This document shows positions 1 through 6,815 of a stretch of DNA of 39,308 nt, one piece after another. The DNA is from Geobacter sp. UBA1603. Lineage in GTDB: Bacteria > Desulfobacterota > Desulfuromonadia > Geobacterales > Pseudopelobacteraceae. The notes beneath the pieces were generated by a model. That model ran no database searches. It saw only the letters and a list, made by a program, of their open reading frames with translations, and was not told where the DNA came from. Position numbers and translations under genes: made by a program. The DNA is taken from the NCBI GenBank assembly GCA_002322035.1, contig DCNF01000056.1, forward strand, positions 62,062 to 101,369. Reading direction: 5' to 3'. Every line of letters begins with the position of its first letter. The stretch's first letter is position 1.

Positions 1-79
1 TTTTGATGGCTTGATTGTTGCAAATAGGCATTTCATCCAGAGTTTCTTTCGTTTCAATTTCAGGTTTATCGGAATATAT

Positions 80-703
80 GTGAAACAGCGCAGTCGCCAC
101 ATATCTGCCGGCATGATGGTTTTGCTGTACCTGGTTATCACAGCACTGCCCCTTGCACCGCTGCTGGTCTCTTCCGCCAGGTTCGCCCACGCGGTGACCG
201 GTGAGTGTTCGGGCGACTGCGATATTGACGGGTGCCCACTGGAGAGCCGGGCCAGTCATACCTGTTGCTGCTGGCAGAAGAAACAACGCTCCCTGCAGTA
301 CTCCGAGCCCCAGGCGTCAGGAAAAATCTGCTGTGCCACCCCTCCGCAGCCGGCCGTTAATACTGCCGCCCCCTGCTGCGCAGCTCCGCCCGGCGGGGCC
401 GATCATGGAGCAGCAGACAATGGAGAGGGGACCGGGCATCATTGTTCAGGCGCGACCGCATCACCTGCGCAGCCGACGGATGAGGATAGCCGTCTGACGG
501 TCTATACGTGCGGTTGTCCGTGCGGGAGCGGAAAAGTTCTGGCGTTATGGAACAGCCTCAAGCATGAGGCCATGCCGAATATCGGCCCGGAAATACTACA
601 CCTCCCTTCAGTTGCAACTCTCTTTACCGACGTTCCCCGCACCGCGGAGTCACTCCCGGGCGATCCCCCCGATCCTCCCCCGAAAGTCCCCACACTCTCC
701 TGA
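80..703 (+). CDS. Exported Cys-rich protein of unknown function
   Basis: I do not recognise a named family. From the GTG at 80 the product (207 residues) starts with a basic stretch (KQRSRH), a long hydrophobic segment and an AHA cleavage-like site, so export is likely. The mature part is rich in cysteine: CSGDC, a DGC, a CCC triplet, two further CC pairs and a late CGCPCGSG. The rest is low-complexity Ala/Pro/Gly sequence and the C-terminus is Pro-rich. This pattern suggests metal binding or disulfide chemistry, which is inference. The frame stays open up to a TTG at 11, but GTG 80 gives the better signal peptide. Neither start has a convincing Shine-Dalgarno site. It sits just upstream of a redoxin-like gene and two nosL genes, in the same orientation. 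Confidence 0.6.
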   Translation: MKQRSRHISAGMMVLLYLVITALPLAPLLVSSARFAHAVTGECSGDCDIDGCPLESRASHTCCCWQKKQRSLQYSEPQASGKICCATPPQPAVNTAAPCCAAPPGGADHGAADNGEGTGHHCSGATASPAQPTDEDSRLTVYTCGCPCGSGKVLALWNSLKHEAMPNIGPEILHLPSVATLFTDVPRTAESLPGDPPDPPPKVPTLS

Positions 704-729
704 TAAATGAGTACCACTGACCCGTTGCG

Positions 730-1122
730 ATGTTCGCTTCGGGCTCAGGCGCATGTCGGCATGGGTCGAGTATGACCGTGTTTCGGCATGGTTCTCGACG
801 CCTGTCGCCGTGCGTGTTCATCAGCACACTATGCGACAGCCACATGAGCCATATGAGGGCACAGGTGATGCCGTCGTTCCCGACTGTCGGGTTCTATCTG
901 GTGGACTATGTGTCCGGCACGGTAGCTGATGCCGCGAATGCTGCATCGGCAAGCGGGTATGCCGGCATGATAACGCTTGCCGATACGGGACATGTATTGC
1001 AGAATGGCTTCCAGGGCACCATGGGCACAACCCTTGTCATTGACAGCGGCGGTACGGTGCTGATGAACGAAGATTACAAGGATGGTTCAAAGCTGTCGGC
1101 GATACTCGCCGGACTGCCGTAG
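730..1122 (+). CDS. Redoxin/thioredoxin-fold protein lacking CXXC, probably N-terminally degraded
   Basis: The last 90 or so residues read like the C-terminal two thirds of a TlpA/redoxin fold: a strand ending in FISTLCDSH at the place where a CXXC redox site would be, then VGFYLVDY, an ADTGHVLQ stretch, and GTTLVIDSGGTVLMNEDY, which corresponds to the usual TTFVID-DG strand pair. The active-site position has one Cys (CDSHM) and no CXXC, so ordinary thiol-disulfide exchange is unlikely. The N-terminal 40 residues are basic, contain no signal peptide and look non-native. The gene may therefore be a decayed remnant or may start further in, for example at the ATG at 772. It lies between the Cys-rich protein and nosL, 26 bases before nosL. 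Confidence 0.5.
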   Translation: MFASGSGACRHGSSMTVFRHGSRRLSPCVFISTLCDSHMSHMRAQVMPSFPTVGFYLVDYVSGTVADAANAASASGYAGMITLADTGHVLQNGFQGTMGTTLVIDSGGTVLMNEDYKDGSKLSAILAGLP

Positions 1123-1148
1123 GGCAGAATTTACGAGAGAGGTGACGT

Positions 1149-1613
1149 ATGAAATACTGGCGCATATTTGTAATGATGGTATTTTTTCTGGTGCCGGCGA
1201 TTGCTGCTTCCGCTGCTTCCGACATCGACCAGCATCGCGACTGTAGACACTGTGGCATGGACCGCAAGCAGTTCGGCTACAGCAGGATGATGATAACCTA
1301 TTCGGACGGGACATCCATGGGGACATGTAGCCTGCACTGCATCATAACTGACATGAATATCAACAAGGACAAAAAAGTGGCATTGATCCAGGTTGCAGAC
1401 CGCGACAGCCAAAAACTGATCGATGCCGCAAAGGCATTCTGGGTTGTGGGCGGCTCGAAGCGAGGGGTTATGACTGCCAGGGCCAAATGGGCATTTGAGA
1501 CTAAGGCCTCTGCCGAGAAGTTCGTCGCGAAATACGGCGGAAAGCTCGCCTCCTGGGATGAGGCGCTTCAGGCGGCGCGGGATGATGCCGCTCCCAAGAC
1601 GCACAAACACTGA
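1149..1613 (+). CDS. NosL-family copper-binding protein (first copy)
   Basis: NosL proteins are exported Cu(I)-binding proteins, best known from nitrous-oxide reductase assembly. Here a 20-residue signal peptide (ends AASAAS) is followed by the family motif CRHCGMDR with C32, C35 and M37, and a second pair in GTCSLHC (C60, C64). The downstream body keeps the NosL pattern (SDGT, VVGGSKRGVM, F-T-ASAEKF, GGKLASWDEAL). The C-terminus ends in HKH, which may add metal ligands. A GAGAGGTG ribosome site lies a few bases before the ATG. It is 18 bases upstream of a second NosL gene. No nosZ is in the window, so a general copper-delivery role fits better than N2O reduction. There is no lipobox Cys, unlike many NosL lipoproteins. 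Confidence 0.8.
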   Translation: MKYWRIFVMMVFFLVPAIAASAASDIDQHRDCRHCGMDRKQFGYSRMMITYSDGTSMGTCSLHCIITDMNINKDKKVALIQVADRDSQKLIDAAKAFWVVGGSKRGVMTARAKWAFETKASAEKFVAKYGGKLASWDEALQAARDDAAPKTHKH

Positions 1614-1631
1614 CGATCAGGAGAGTTGATC

Positions 1632-2105
1632 ATGATTGTTCGCAAAATCGCCTCTGCCGTAGTGTTCGCAGCACTCCTTTCGGCATTGACGGCATATGCC
1701 GCAGGGGCTCCGACCCCTTCACCGAAAGACAAATGCCCGGTCTGCGGCATGTTCGTTGCCAAATATCCCGACTGGACGGCGGTCATAACCTTCAGGGACG
1801 GGACCTCGCAGTTCTTTGACGGCGCCAAGGACATGTTCACCTACTACCATGCCGTGAGGAAATACTCTCCGAAACGTGATCAGGCATCAATGTCATCCAT
1901 CACCGTGCGGGATTATTATGCACTAAAGCAGATCGATGCCCGTACGGCTTTTTTTGTTATCGGAAGTGATGTGTCCGGTCCAATGGGGCACGAGTTGATA
2001 CCCTTTGCAAAGGAAGCGGATGCAAGGGAGTTCCTGAAGGACCATAAGGGCAAGAAGATCGTCAGATTCAATGACGTATCTGCTGCACTGGCAAAAGGAT
2101 TGTGA
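1632..2105 (+). CDS. NosL-family copper-binding protein (second copy)
   Basis: This is a closer match to classical NosL. A signal peptide (residues 1-24) precedes KDKCPVCGMFVAKYP with C35, C38 and M40, the Cu(I)-site signature. It is followed by the conserved FRDGTSQFFDGAKDMF block, a DARTAFFVIGSDVSGPMGHELIPF block and a FLKDHKGKKIVRF C-terminal strand. The ATG at 1632 follows the Shine-Dalgarno sequence AGGAGAG; a TTG two codons upstream is less likely. It is probably co-transcribed with the first nosL. The two copies differ: this one lacks the extra Cys pair of the first. They may form a relay or serve different targets (inference). Confidence 0.88.
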   Translation: MIVRKIASAVVFAALLSALTAYAAGAPTPSPKDKCPVCGMFVAKYPDWTAVITFRDGTSQFFDGAKDMFTYYHAVRKYSPKRDQASMSSITVRDYYALKQIDARTAFFVIGSDVSGPMGHELIPFAKEADAREFLKDHKGKKIVRFNDVSAALAKGL

Positions 2106-2141
2106 TCCGTACATAGTCAGGCCGGAGGCGGCCCCGCCCGA

Positions 2142-2249
2142 TTTACGCAGAAAGACAAATATTCCTACCATCACGGCAACATCAGCTTTAAGCTGCTGGT
2201 TGATGAAAGCGGGCGACTGTTCGCGATTGCTCTTGAAATGATGGAATGA
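2142..2249 (+). other. Possible coding remnant in the 2106-2395 intergenic stretch
   Basis: This short open stretch has no start codon. Its translation is protein-like (TQKDKYSYHHGNIS then FKLLVDESGRLFAIAL) and ends at TGA 2247-2249. The alternating hydrophobic pattern resembles the last strands of a small beta domain. It could be the tail of a gene deleted between nosL and the Cys-repeat gene. I cannot assign a family, and chance is possible. Confidence 0.2.
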
Positions 2250-2317
2250 CAGAACTTCCCGCCGGGGCTAGCGATAGAGCACTTCCATCGCGCCCATGAG
2301 CAGTATACTCGCAGAGC

Positions 2318-2327
2318 GTTGCGCAAC
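2318..2327. promoter_or_regulatory. 10-bp perfect palindrome, candidate operator
   Basis: GTTGCGCAAC is a perfect palindrome ending five bases before the -35 hexamer of the promoter for the 12-Cys protein. The position suits a regulator-binding half-site pair. No regulator gene is adjacent, so this is only a candidate. Confidence 0.25.
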
Positions 2328-2332
2328 CACGG

Positions 2333-2361
2333 TGGACAAGCGGCCTCTAATGGGGTAAAAT
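2333..2361 (+). promoter_or_regulatory. Sigma70-type promoter for the 12-Cys repeat protein
   Basis: TGGACA (2333-2338, five of six matches to TTGACA) and TAAAAT (2356-2361, five of six to TATAAT) are separated by exactly 17 bases. The start codon at 2396 lies 34 bases downstream, after an AGGGGGAGGA ribosome site. It implies that the Cys-repeat gene and those after it can be transcribed separately from the nosL genes. Confidence 0.6.
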
Positions 2362-2395
2362 ATAATCTTAACGTAACCTATGAGGGGGAGGAATT

Positions 2396-2779
2396 ATGAA
2401 AAAATCAGCTATTCTGATCATCTCGTTGTTGTTTGTTCTTATTGCAGGTTTTGCTATTGCTGATAAAGGACCAAAAGGCCAGTCCGGAGTAAAAGCCGGA
2501 GACTCGATCTATGTCTGCGGTTGCGGAGCCGGCTGCGATTGTGGCAGCATTGCAAACAAGGAAGGCACATGCGGCTGCGGCAAGGATTTAGTGAAAACAT
2601 CGGTTACAAAAGTCGAAAAAGGTAAGATCTACTACAAAATTGACGGCAAGGAGCTCTCTGCTCCTGTAAAGGGCAAGTATGCCTGTGGCTGCGGCGATGG
2701 GTGCAACTGCGGATCCATCAGTCAAAAGCCGGGTAAGTGCGGCTGCGGTAAAGATATGGTCAAGGTTAAGAAGCAATAA
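2396..2779 (+). CDS. Exported protein with two 6-Cys CGCG repeats
   Basis: 127 residues: signal peptide 1-22 (MKKSAILIIS, cleaved near AIADK), then two copies of a metal-site-like block. Copy 1 is CGCGAGCDCGSI followed by GTCGCGKDLVK (C41, C43, C47, C49, C59, C61). Copy 2 is CGCGDGCNCGSI followed by GKCGCGKDMVK (C97, C99, C103, C105, C115, C117). They are joined by a 35-residue linker with a short beta-like stretch (KGKIYYKIDGKEL). All 12 Cys fall in equivalent positions, so the protein is an internal duplication. A metallothionein-like periplasmic metal store or a carrier is plausible (inference). There is a strong ribosome site and its own promoter. The next genes follow without a visible terminator. 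Confidence 0.8.
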   Translation: MKKSAILIISLLFVLIAGFAIADKGPKGQSGVKAGDSIYVCGCGAGCDCGSIANKEGTCGCGKDLVKTSVTKVEKGKIYYKIDGKELSAPVKGKYACGCGDGCNCGSISQKPGKCGCGKDMVKVKKQ

Positions 2780-2806
2780 ACGTGAGTCGGCAAAGGAAGC
2801 ATCAAC

Positions 2807-2953
2807 TTGAAAATGTTCTGGTTTGCTCTCTGTGTGCCGCTGTTGAGTTCTGTGGTGAGTCTTGCTGCAGACAGGAAGGCAGGAGATCAGGTGGAGTCTG
2901 CAAAATGTGGCATAGCCGGGGAGAGCCGGCATTCATCACATCCGGCCCACTGA
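2807..2953 (+). CDS. Small exported peptide, 48 residues
   Basis: From the TTG at 2807 the product is MKMFWFALCVPLL, continuing to a SLAAD cleavage-like site: a compact signal peptide with a basic residue at position 2. The mature part is about 27 residues with a single Cys and a His-rich end (RHSSHPAH). AAGGA at 2793-2797 is nine bases before the TTG; the alternative ATG at 2813 is 15 bases away. Its stop codon TGA is followed directly by the ATG of the cytochrome gene, which has no ribosome site of its own, so this ORF may serve translational coupling as well as encode a metal-binding peptide. Conservation would be needed to be sure. Confidence 0.4.
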   Translation: MKMFWFALCVPLLSSVVSLAADRKAGDQVESAKCGIAGESRHSSHPAH

Positions 2954-4651
2954 ATGAAACCGGCTGAATTCACATCGCTTCCGTTGTCATTGAAACGCCC
3001 CGTTTCCGTACTGGCGGCAGCAGCTCTGTTTACCGTCTGGCTTGTCGCCACGGTTGCCGGCAGCACGGCTGACCCGAAAGCCGGGGAGCGGATGTACCGC
3101 GACGGAATCCTGCCGACAGGTGCCCCCATGCCGGCCTATATCCGTGGTGACATCCTTGTTGACAGCACCTCGTTTTCCTGTGCCAGCTGCCACATGCGCG
3201 GCGGTCTCGGCTCAATCGAGGGGGGGGTGACGACTCCGCCGACCAATGGGCCGAAACTGTACAACCCGGCCTACGGGGGCACGATCCTCAAGCAGACCAA
3301 GCGCCTTAACCGCCATCAGTATATCATTGCACCCTCACGCCGCCCGGCCTACACCGACCAGACTCTGGCGGCAGTTCTACGGGGAGGAGTCGATCCAGCG
3401 GGCAAAGTCCTTGATCCGGTCATGCCCCGCTATCGGCTTGATGATCCAGACATGGCGGCACTGATATCCTATCTCAAGTCCCTGTCGGCAATCTTTTCTC
3501 CCGGTGTTTCCGAAACAACGATCCGATTTGCCACGGTCATTGCCGGCGATGTCCCGCAGGCGGAGCGGTCAGCAATGCTGGCGGCTCTGAAGAAGGTTGA
3601 ACTCCAACGCAACAATCAGTCCAAGGTGTACCAAGCCCGTTCAAAATACATGGGCGGATTTGCCGAAGAGATGAACCTTGCCTATCGGAAATTCGAATTT
3701 GTAACCTGGGAACTGCATGGCCCGCCAGGAACATGGCGTGCTCAGCTTGAGGAGCATTACCGGCGCAATCCGGTATTTGCACTGGTGGGCGGGATCGCTG
3801 CCGGGGAGTGGCGCCCGGTCCATGATTTCTGCGAAGACAACCGGATTCCAGCCCTTTTCCCGCTGACCGATCTGCCGGTGGTATCAGAGTCATCCTGGTA
3901 TACGCTCTATTTTTCAAAAGGGTACTATCAGGAAGGGGGTACGGCAGCACGGTTTATCGAGCGTAGCCTAGGGATTCCGGCCACCTCGATAGTCCAGGTT
4001 GTGCGTGATGATCAGGCCGGCAGGGCACTTTCCCAAGGGTTTGACGACGCCTGGAAAGAGCTGGGCCAGGCTCCGGTCAAAACCGTTGTAATTGGTGCCG
4101 AGCAGCGTATCGACAGTAAGGAACTCGCCGGCCTTGTGTCAGATTATTCGCCGGAACTTCTCCTTATCTGGGATAGTAGTGCCGAGGCCGTGCCCTCTCT
4201 GGCGACCCTGACCGCTTCAAATCAGCAGCTTCAGGTCATGGTTTCGTCCGGTTTGCTGAAAGAGAAGGTCTGGGGATTACCGGAAACCATTCGCCCTCGA
4301 GTTCTGATTACCTGGCCCTACCGTCTGCCCACCAGTGAGGATTCCTTGGCCCGGAGGGCACCTCTGAAAATGAAAGAAAGTGTCAATCGTTCCGATAATT
4401 CCCGTATTGCCAGCCGGATCCAATCACTGGGTCAGGTCCTTCAGCTGGGGGTCATGCACATGAAACGCAATTTTTACCGCGACACCCTGATTGACGTGAT
4501 CAGCATGATTCCCGATCAGGATCTGCCTGATTATGAGCGCTTGAGCTTCGGGCCTGGGCAGCAGTACGCTTCCAAAGGGTGCTACATCGTGCAGCTTGGC
4601 CCAGGGGCGCGGCCGGAACTGATTCCCAAAAGTGACTGGGTGATTCATTAA
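2954..4651 (+). CDS. Cytochrome c fused to a periplasmic binding-protein domain
   Basis: 565 residues. An uncleaved-anchor or signal segment (about 14-37) precedes a mono-heme cytochrome c domain with CASCH (C76, C79, H80) and a likely distal Met in DPVMPRY (M157), ending at ALISYLKSL. From about residue 188 to 550 the sequence changes to a type I periplasmic binding-protein fold like branched-chain amino acid receptors: IRFATVIAG, GGFAEEMNLAY, VFALVGGIAAGEW, IPALFPLTDLP, YYQEGGTAARFIE, VQVVRDDQAGRALSQGFDDAW, LLLIWDSS. The fusion would place a redox centre next to a ligand sensor/receptor in the periplasm. It starts directly after the stop of the small peptide and is followed after 13 bases by a small anchored protein and an FtsX/LolD pair. 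Ligand unknown. Confidence 0.8.
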   Translation: MKPAEFTSLPLSLKRPVSVLAAAALFTVWLVATVAGSTADPKAGERMYRDGILPTGAPMPAYIRGDILVDSTSFSCASCHMRGGLGSIEGGVTTPPTNGPKLYNPAYGGTILKQTKRLNRHQYIIAPSRRPAYTDQTLAAVLRGGVDPAGKVLDPVMPRYRLDDPDMAALISYLKSLSAIFSPGVSETTIRFATVIAGDVPQAERSAMLAALKKVELQRNNQSKVYQARSKYMGGFAEEMNLAYRKFEFVTWELHGPPGTWRAQLEEHYRRNPVFALVGGIAAGEWRPVHDFCEDNRIPALFPLTDLPVVSESSWYTLYFSKGYYQEGGTAARFIERSLGIPATSIVQVVRDDQAGRALSQGFDDAWKELGQAPVKTVVIGAEQRIDSKELAGLVSDYSPELLLIWDSSAEAVPSLATLTASNQQLQVMVSSGLLKEKVWGLPETIRPRVLITWPYRLPTSEDSLARRAPLKMKESVNRSDNSRIASRIQSLGQVLQLGVMHMKRNFYRDTLIDVISMIPDQDLPDYERLSFGPGQQYASKGCYIVQLGPGARPELIPKSDWVIH

Positions 4652-4664
4652 GGTGGCTGTAAAA

Positions 4665-4982
4665 ATGGCTCATATCAGACCGTCCCGCTGGTATATGCTG
4701 GTCACCGGGGCTGCCTTGGGATTCGTGGTGGCGGCCGGCTTTCACGCTTCTCTGAACAAGGATGCAGACCAGATGGATCTCTTATACCGAGCTGATCTTG
4801 TCAGGAGGCACCGGTTGACCGATCTGTCCCTGTTTACCGAAGCGCGCTACACCCGCCACCCGGCCATGGCGGATCTGCATTCCGCTTTTCAGGACCATCC
4901 CATGGCACTTGAACACTTCCCTTCAGGGTCATTCATTTCCCCCCCGGCCTTGCTGAAGAGGAATCATGCAACCAAGCCTTGA
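4665..4982 (+). CDS. Small membrane-anchored protein
   Basis: 105 residues from the ATG at 4665, which has AAGGTGG eight bases upstream; the frame is also open from GTG 4653. One N-terminal hydrophobic segment (WYMLVTGAALGFVVAAGF) is followed by about 75 polar residues with several His and Arg, probably on the periplasmic side. I know no family. It overlaps the next gene by 17 bases and so is almost certainly part of the same operon, perhaps as an accessory or adaptor subunit of the FtsX/LolD transporter, which otherwise has no MacA-like adaptor in the window. That role is inference. Confidence 0.6.
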   Translation: MAHIRPSRWYMLVTGAALGFVVAAGFHASLNKDADQMDLLYRADLVRRHRLTDLSLFTEARYTRHPAMADLHSAFQDHPMALEHFPSGSFISPPALLKRNHATKP

Positions 4983-6102
4983 ACGCCACGCGCATCTGAT
5001 TGACTTCGCAATTTCATCCCTTTTGCGCCGGAAAGGGAAGAACCTCTCCCTTCTGGCAGTCTACGTCCTGATCGTGTTCGTCATTGCATCACTGATCCTG
5101 TTTGTCCAGGCGCTCCGGCGTGAAGCGAGCCTGGTGCTTACCGGAGCCCCCGAGATCGTGGTTCAGCGGATGGTTGCCGGCCGCCATGACCTGATACCGG
5201 TCAGCTACGGCGCCGACATCGTATCGATTCGCGGTGTCAGCGAGGTGGTGCCGCGCTTCTGGGGGTACTACTATGATCCGGTTTTCGGCGCCAACTACAC
5301 GCTGATGGTGCCGGATCAGTCTCCTCCCGCAGAGGGCACAATCGTGATCGGACCGGGAGTGGCTCGCAATCAGCGGGTCAAGTCCGGTGATCTGCTGACA
5401 TTCCGGGGGGCATCGCTGCAGCCCCTTTTACTGACGGTCGGCCAGATTCTGCCGCAGCAGTCCGAACTGGTGGCAACGGATCTGATCACGCTGTCGGCCG
5501 CCGATTTTCAGGCCATGTTCCGCCTGCCGCCTGGGACCGCCACTGATCTGGCGGTAAAGGTTGCCAACCCCCGGGAGGTGGCAACGGTGGCGGCCAAGAT
5601 CGCCGAGCGGTTTCCCGACACGCGGCCGATTACCCGCAGCGAGATACTGGCAACCTACGATGCCCTGTTTGACTGGCGCAGCGGAATGATGGTGGTGATC
5701 CTCGGCACAGCGGTCCTCTGTTTCATCATCTGTGCCTGGGACAAGGCGACCGGCCTGTCGGCCGAGGAACGGCGCGAAATCGGCATCCTCAAATCGATCG
5801 GCTGGGAGACGACGGATGTGCTGCTGCTCAAGTTCTGGGAGGGGACGGTCATCTCACTGACCGCATTTCTGGCGGGCCTCTCGCTGGCTTACGCCCACGT
5901 TTTCTTCTTTTCAGCCGGCCTGTTTCAGCACGCCCTGAAGGGGTGGGCCGTCATATATCCCGATTTCAGACTGACTCCCTCACTTGACCCGTATCAGCTT
6001 GGGATCTTGTTTTTCCTGTCGGTGGTTCCCTTTGTCGCTGCCACGATCGTTCCCTCCTGGCTGGCAGCCACAACTGATCCGGACAGCGCCATGAGGTCGT
6101 GA
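4966..6102 (+). CDS. FtsX/MacB-type ABC transporter permease
   Basis: 378 residues with the four-helix layout of type VII ABC permeases (MacB, LolC/E, FtsX). Helix 1 is at about 29-50 (LAVYVLIVFVIASLILFV). A large periplasmic domain (about 52-235) follows, and three more helices come at the end (VVILGTAVLCFIICAW; VISLTAFLAGLSLAYA; LGILFFLSVVPFVAATIVPSW). The EERREIGILKSIGWET segment after helix 2 is the family's cytoplasmic coupling motif, and the protein ends with the typical A-DPDSAMRS tail. GAGGAAT lies just upstream of the ATG. Stop TGA and the ATPase start share one base (TGATG). These transporters act on periplasmic or membrane-bound substrates by mechanotransmission rather than classical channel transport (family knowledge). 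Confidence 0.85.
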   Translation: MQPSLERHAHLIDFAISSLLRRKGKNLSLLAVYVLIVFVIASLILFVQALRREASLVLTGAPEIVVQRMVAGRHDLIPVSYGADIVSIRGVSEVVPRFWGYYYDPVFGANYTLMVPDQSPPAEGTIVIGPGVARNQRVKSGDLLTFRGASLQPLLLTVGQILPQQSELVATDLITLSAADFQAMFRLPPGTATDLAVKVANPREVATVAAKIAERFPDTRPITRSEILATYDALFDWRSGMMVVILGTAVLCFIICAWDKATGLSAEERREIGILKSIGWETTDVLLLKFWEGTVISLTAFLAGLSLAYAHVFFFSAGLFQHALKGWAVIYPDFRLTPSLDPYQLGILFFLSVVPFVAATIVPSWLAATTDPDSAMRS

Positions 6103-6815
6103 TGATCACCCTTTCCGATGTCAGCAAATGCTTTAACCGGGGTCTCCCCAGCCAGTTCACGGCGGTCGACCAGGTAAGCCTGCGGATCGATGCGGGTGGG
6201 ATAACCGTCCTGAAGGGCCCGAGCGGCTCGGGCAAAACAACGCTGCTGTCGTTGATCGGCTGCATGGCGCGGCCCACATCCGGCCGGATTCTGCTGGAGG
6301 GGGTAAGCCCCCCCTTTCCGTGCCCCGGCGAAAACGGCCTCGATATTTCGAGCCTGCCGGAGCGTTTCCTGACCGAAATCCGCCGCCGCACCTTCGGTTT
6401 CATCTTTCAGCAGTTCAACCTGATCAAGGGGATCGGCGTATTGGAAAACATCATGCTGCCGGCCTATCCGCTGGGCGAACCCCATGCCAAGCTGCGGGCA
6501 CGGGCCATCGTGCTCCTGGAACGTCTCCGGCTCGAACGCCACGCCGGCTCCCGGCTCGACTGGCTTTCGGGTGGCGAACTGCAGCGGGTTGCCATCGCCC
6601 GTGCCCTGATCAATGACCCGGCGGTGATCATTGCCGATGAGCCGACCGCCCATCTGGACAGCCGGCTTTCGCTGGAGTTCATGGAGATTCTCTCCGGGCT
6701 GGCCGGCAGCGGCAGAACCGTGCTGATAGCCAGCCACGACCCGATCGTCTATGATGCGCCGTCGGCCGCCCGGGTGATCGAGATGCGTGACGGCCGGATC
6801 ACGGCTGCTCAATGA
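6102..6815 (+). CDS. LolD/MacB-like ABC transporter ATPase
   Basis: 237 residues. Walker [10 protein letters not shown], the Q-loop region FIFQQFNLI, the signature [15 protein letters not shown] and Walker [13 protein letters not shown] are all intact, followed by ASHDP with the switch His. The F-NLI..-LENIMLP segment is typical of the LolD/FtsE/MacB-NBD group. The real start is the ATG at 6102 overlapping the permease stop; the GTG one codon earlier is in frame but less likely. It powers the FtsX-type permease encoded directly upstream. The ATG of the next gene overlaps its stop (ATGA), so translation is coupled. An 18-residue insert after LLLEG, containing PFPCPGENG, is slightly longer than in typical LolD. 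Confidence 0.9.
   Translation: MITLSDVSKCFNRGLPSQFTAVDQVSLRIDAGGITVLKGPSGSGKTTLLSLIGCMARPTSGRILLEGVSPPFPCPGENGLDISSLPERFLTEIRRRTFGFIFQQFNLIKGIGVLENIMLPAYPLGEPHAKLRARAIVLLERLRLERHAGSRLDWLSGGELQRVAIARALINDPAVIIADEPTAHLDSRLSLEFMEILSGLAGSGRTVLIASHDPIVYDAPSAARVIEMRDGRITAAQ

Noticed and set aside
2782..2967. 61-codon frame with many Cys beginning at GTG/ATG near 2782
   Set aside because: The alternative frame from 2807 encodes a proper signal peptide and ends exactly at the next start, which is better supported.
3220..3227. Eight-base G run in the cytochrome gene
   Set aside because: It fits G-rich codon use for Gly-Gly in the heme domain; no regulatory context.
5994..6812. Long minus-strand open frame (272 codons) opposite the LolD ATPase
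   Set aside because: It is antisense to a gene with all ABC motifs intact, and its translation is rich in Arg/Gly/Gln without family motifs.
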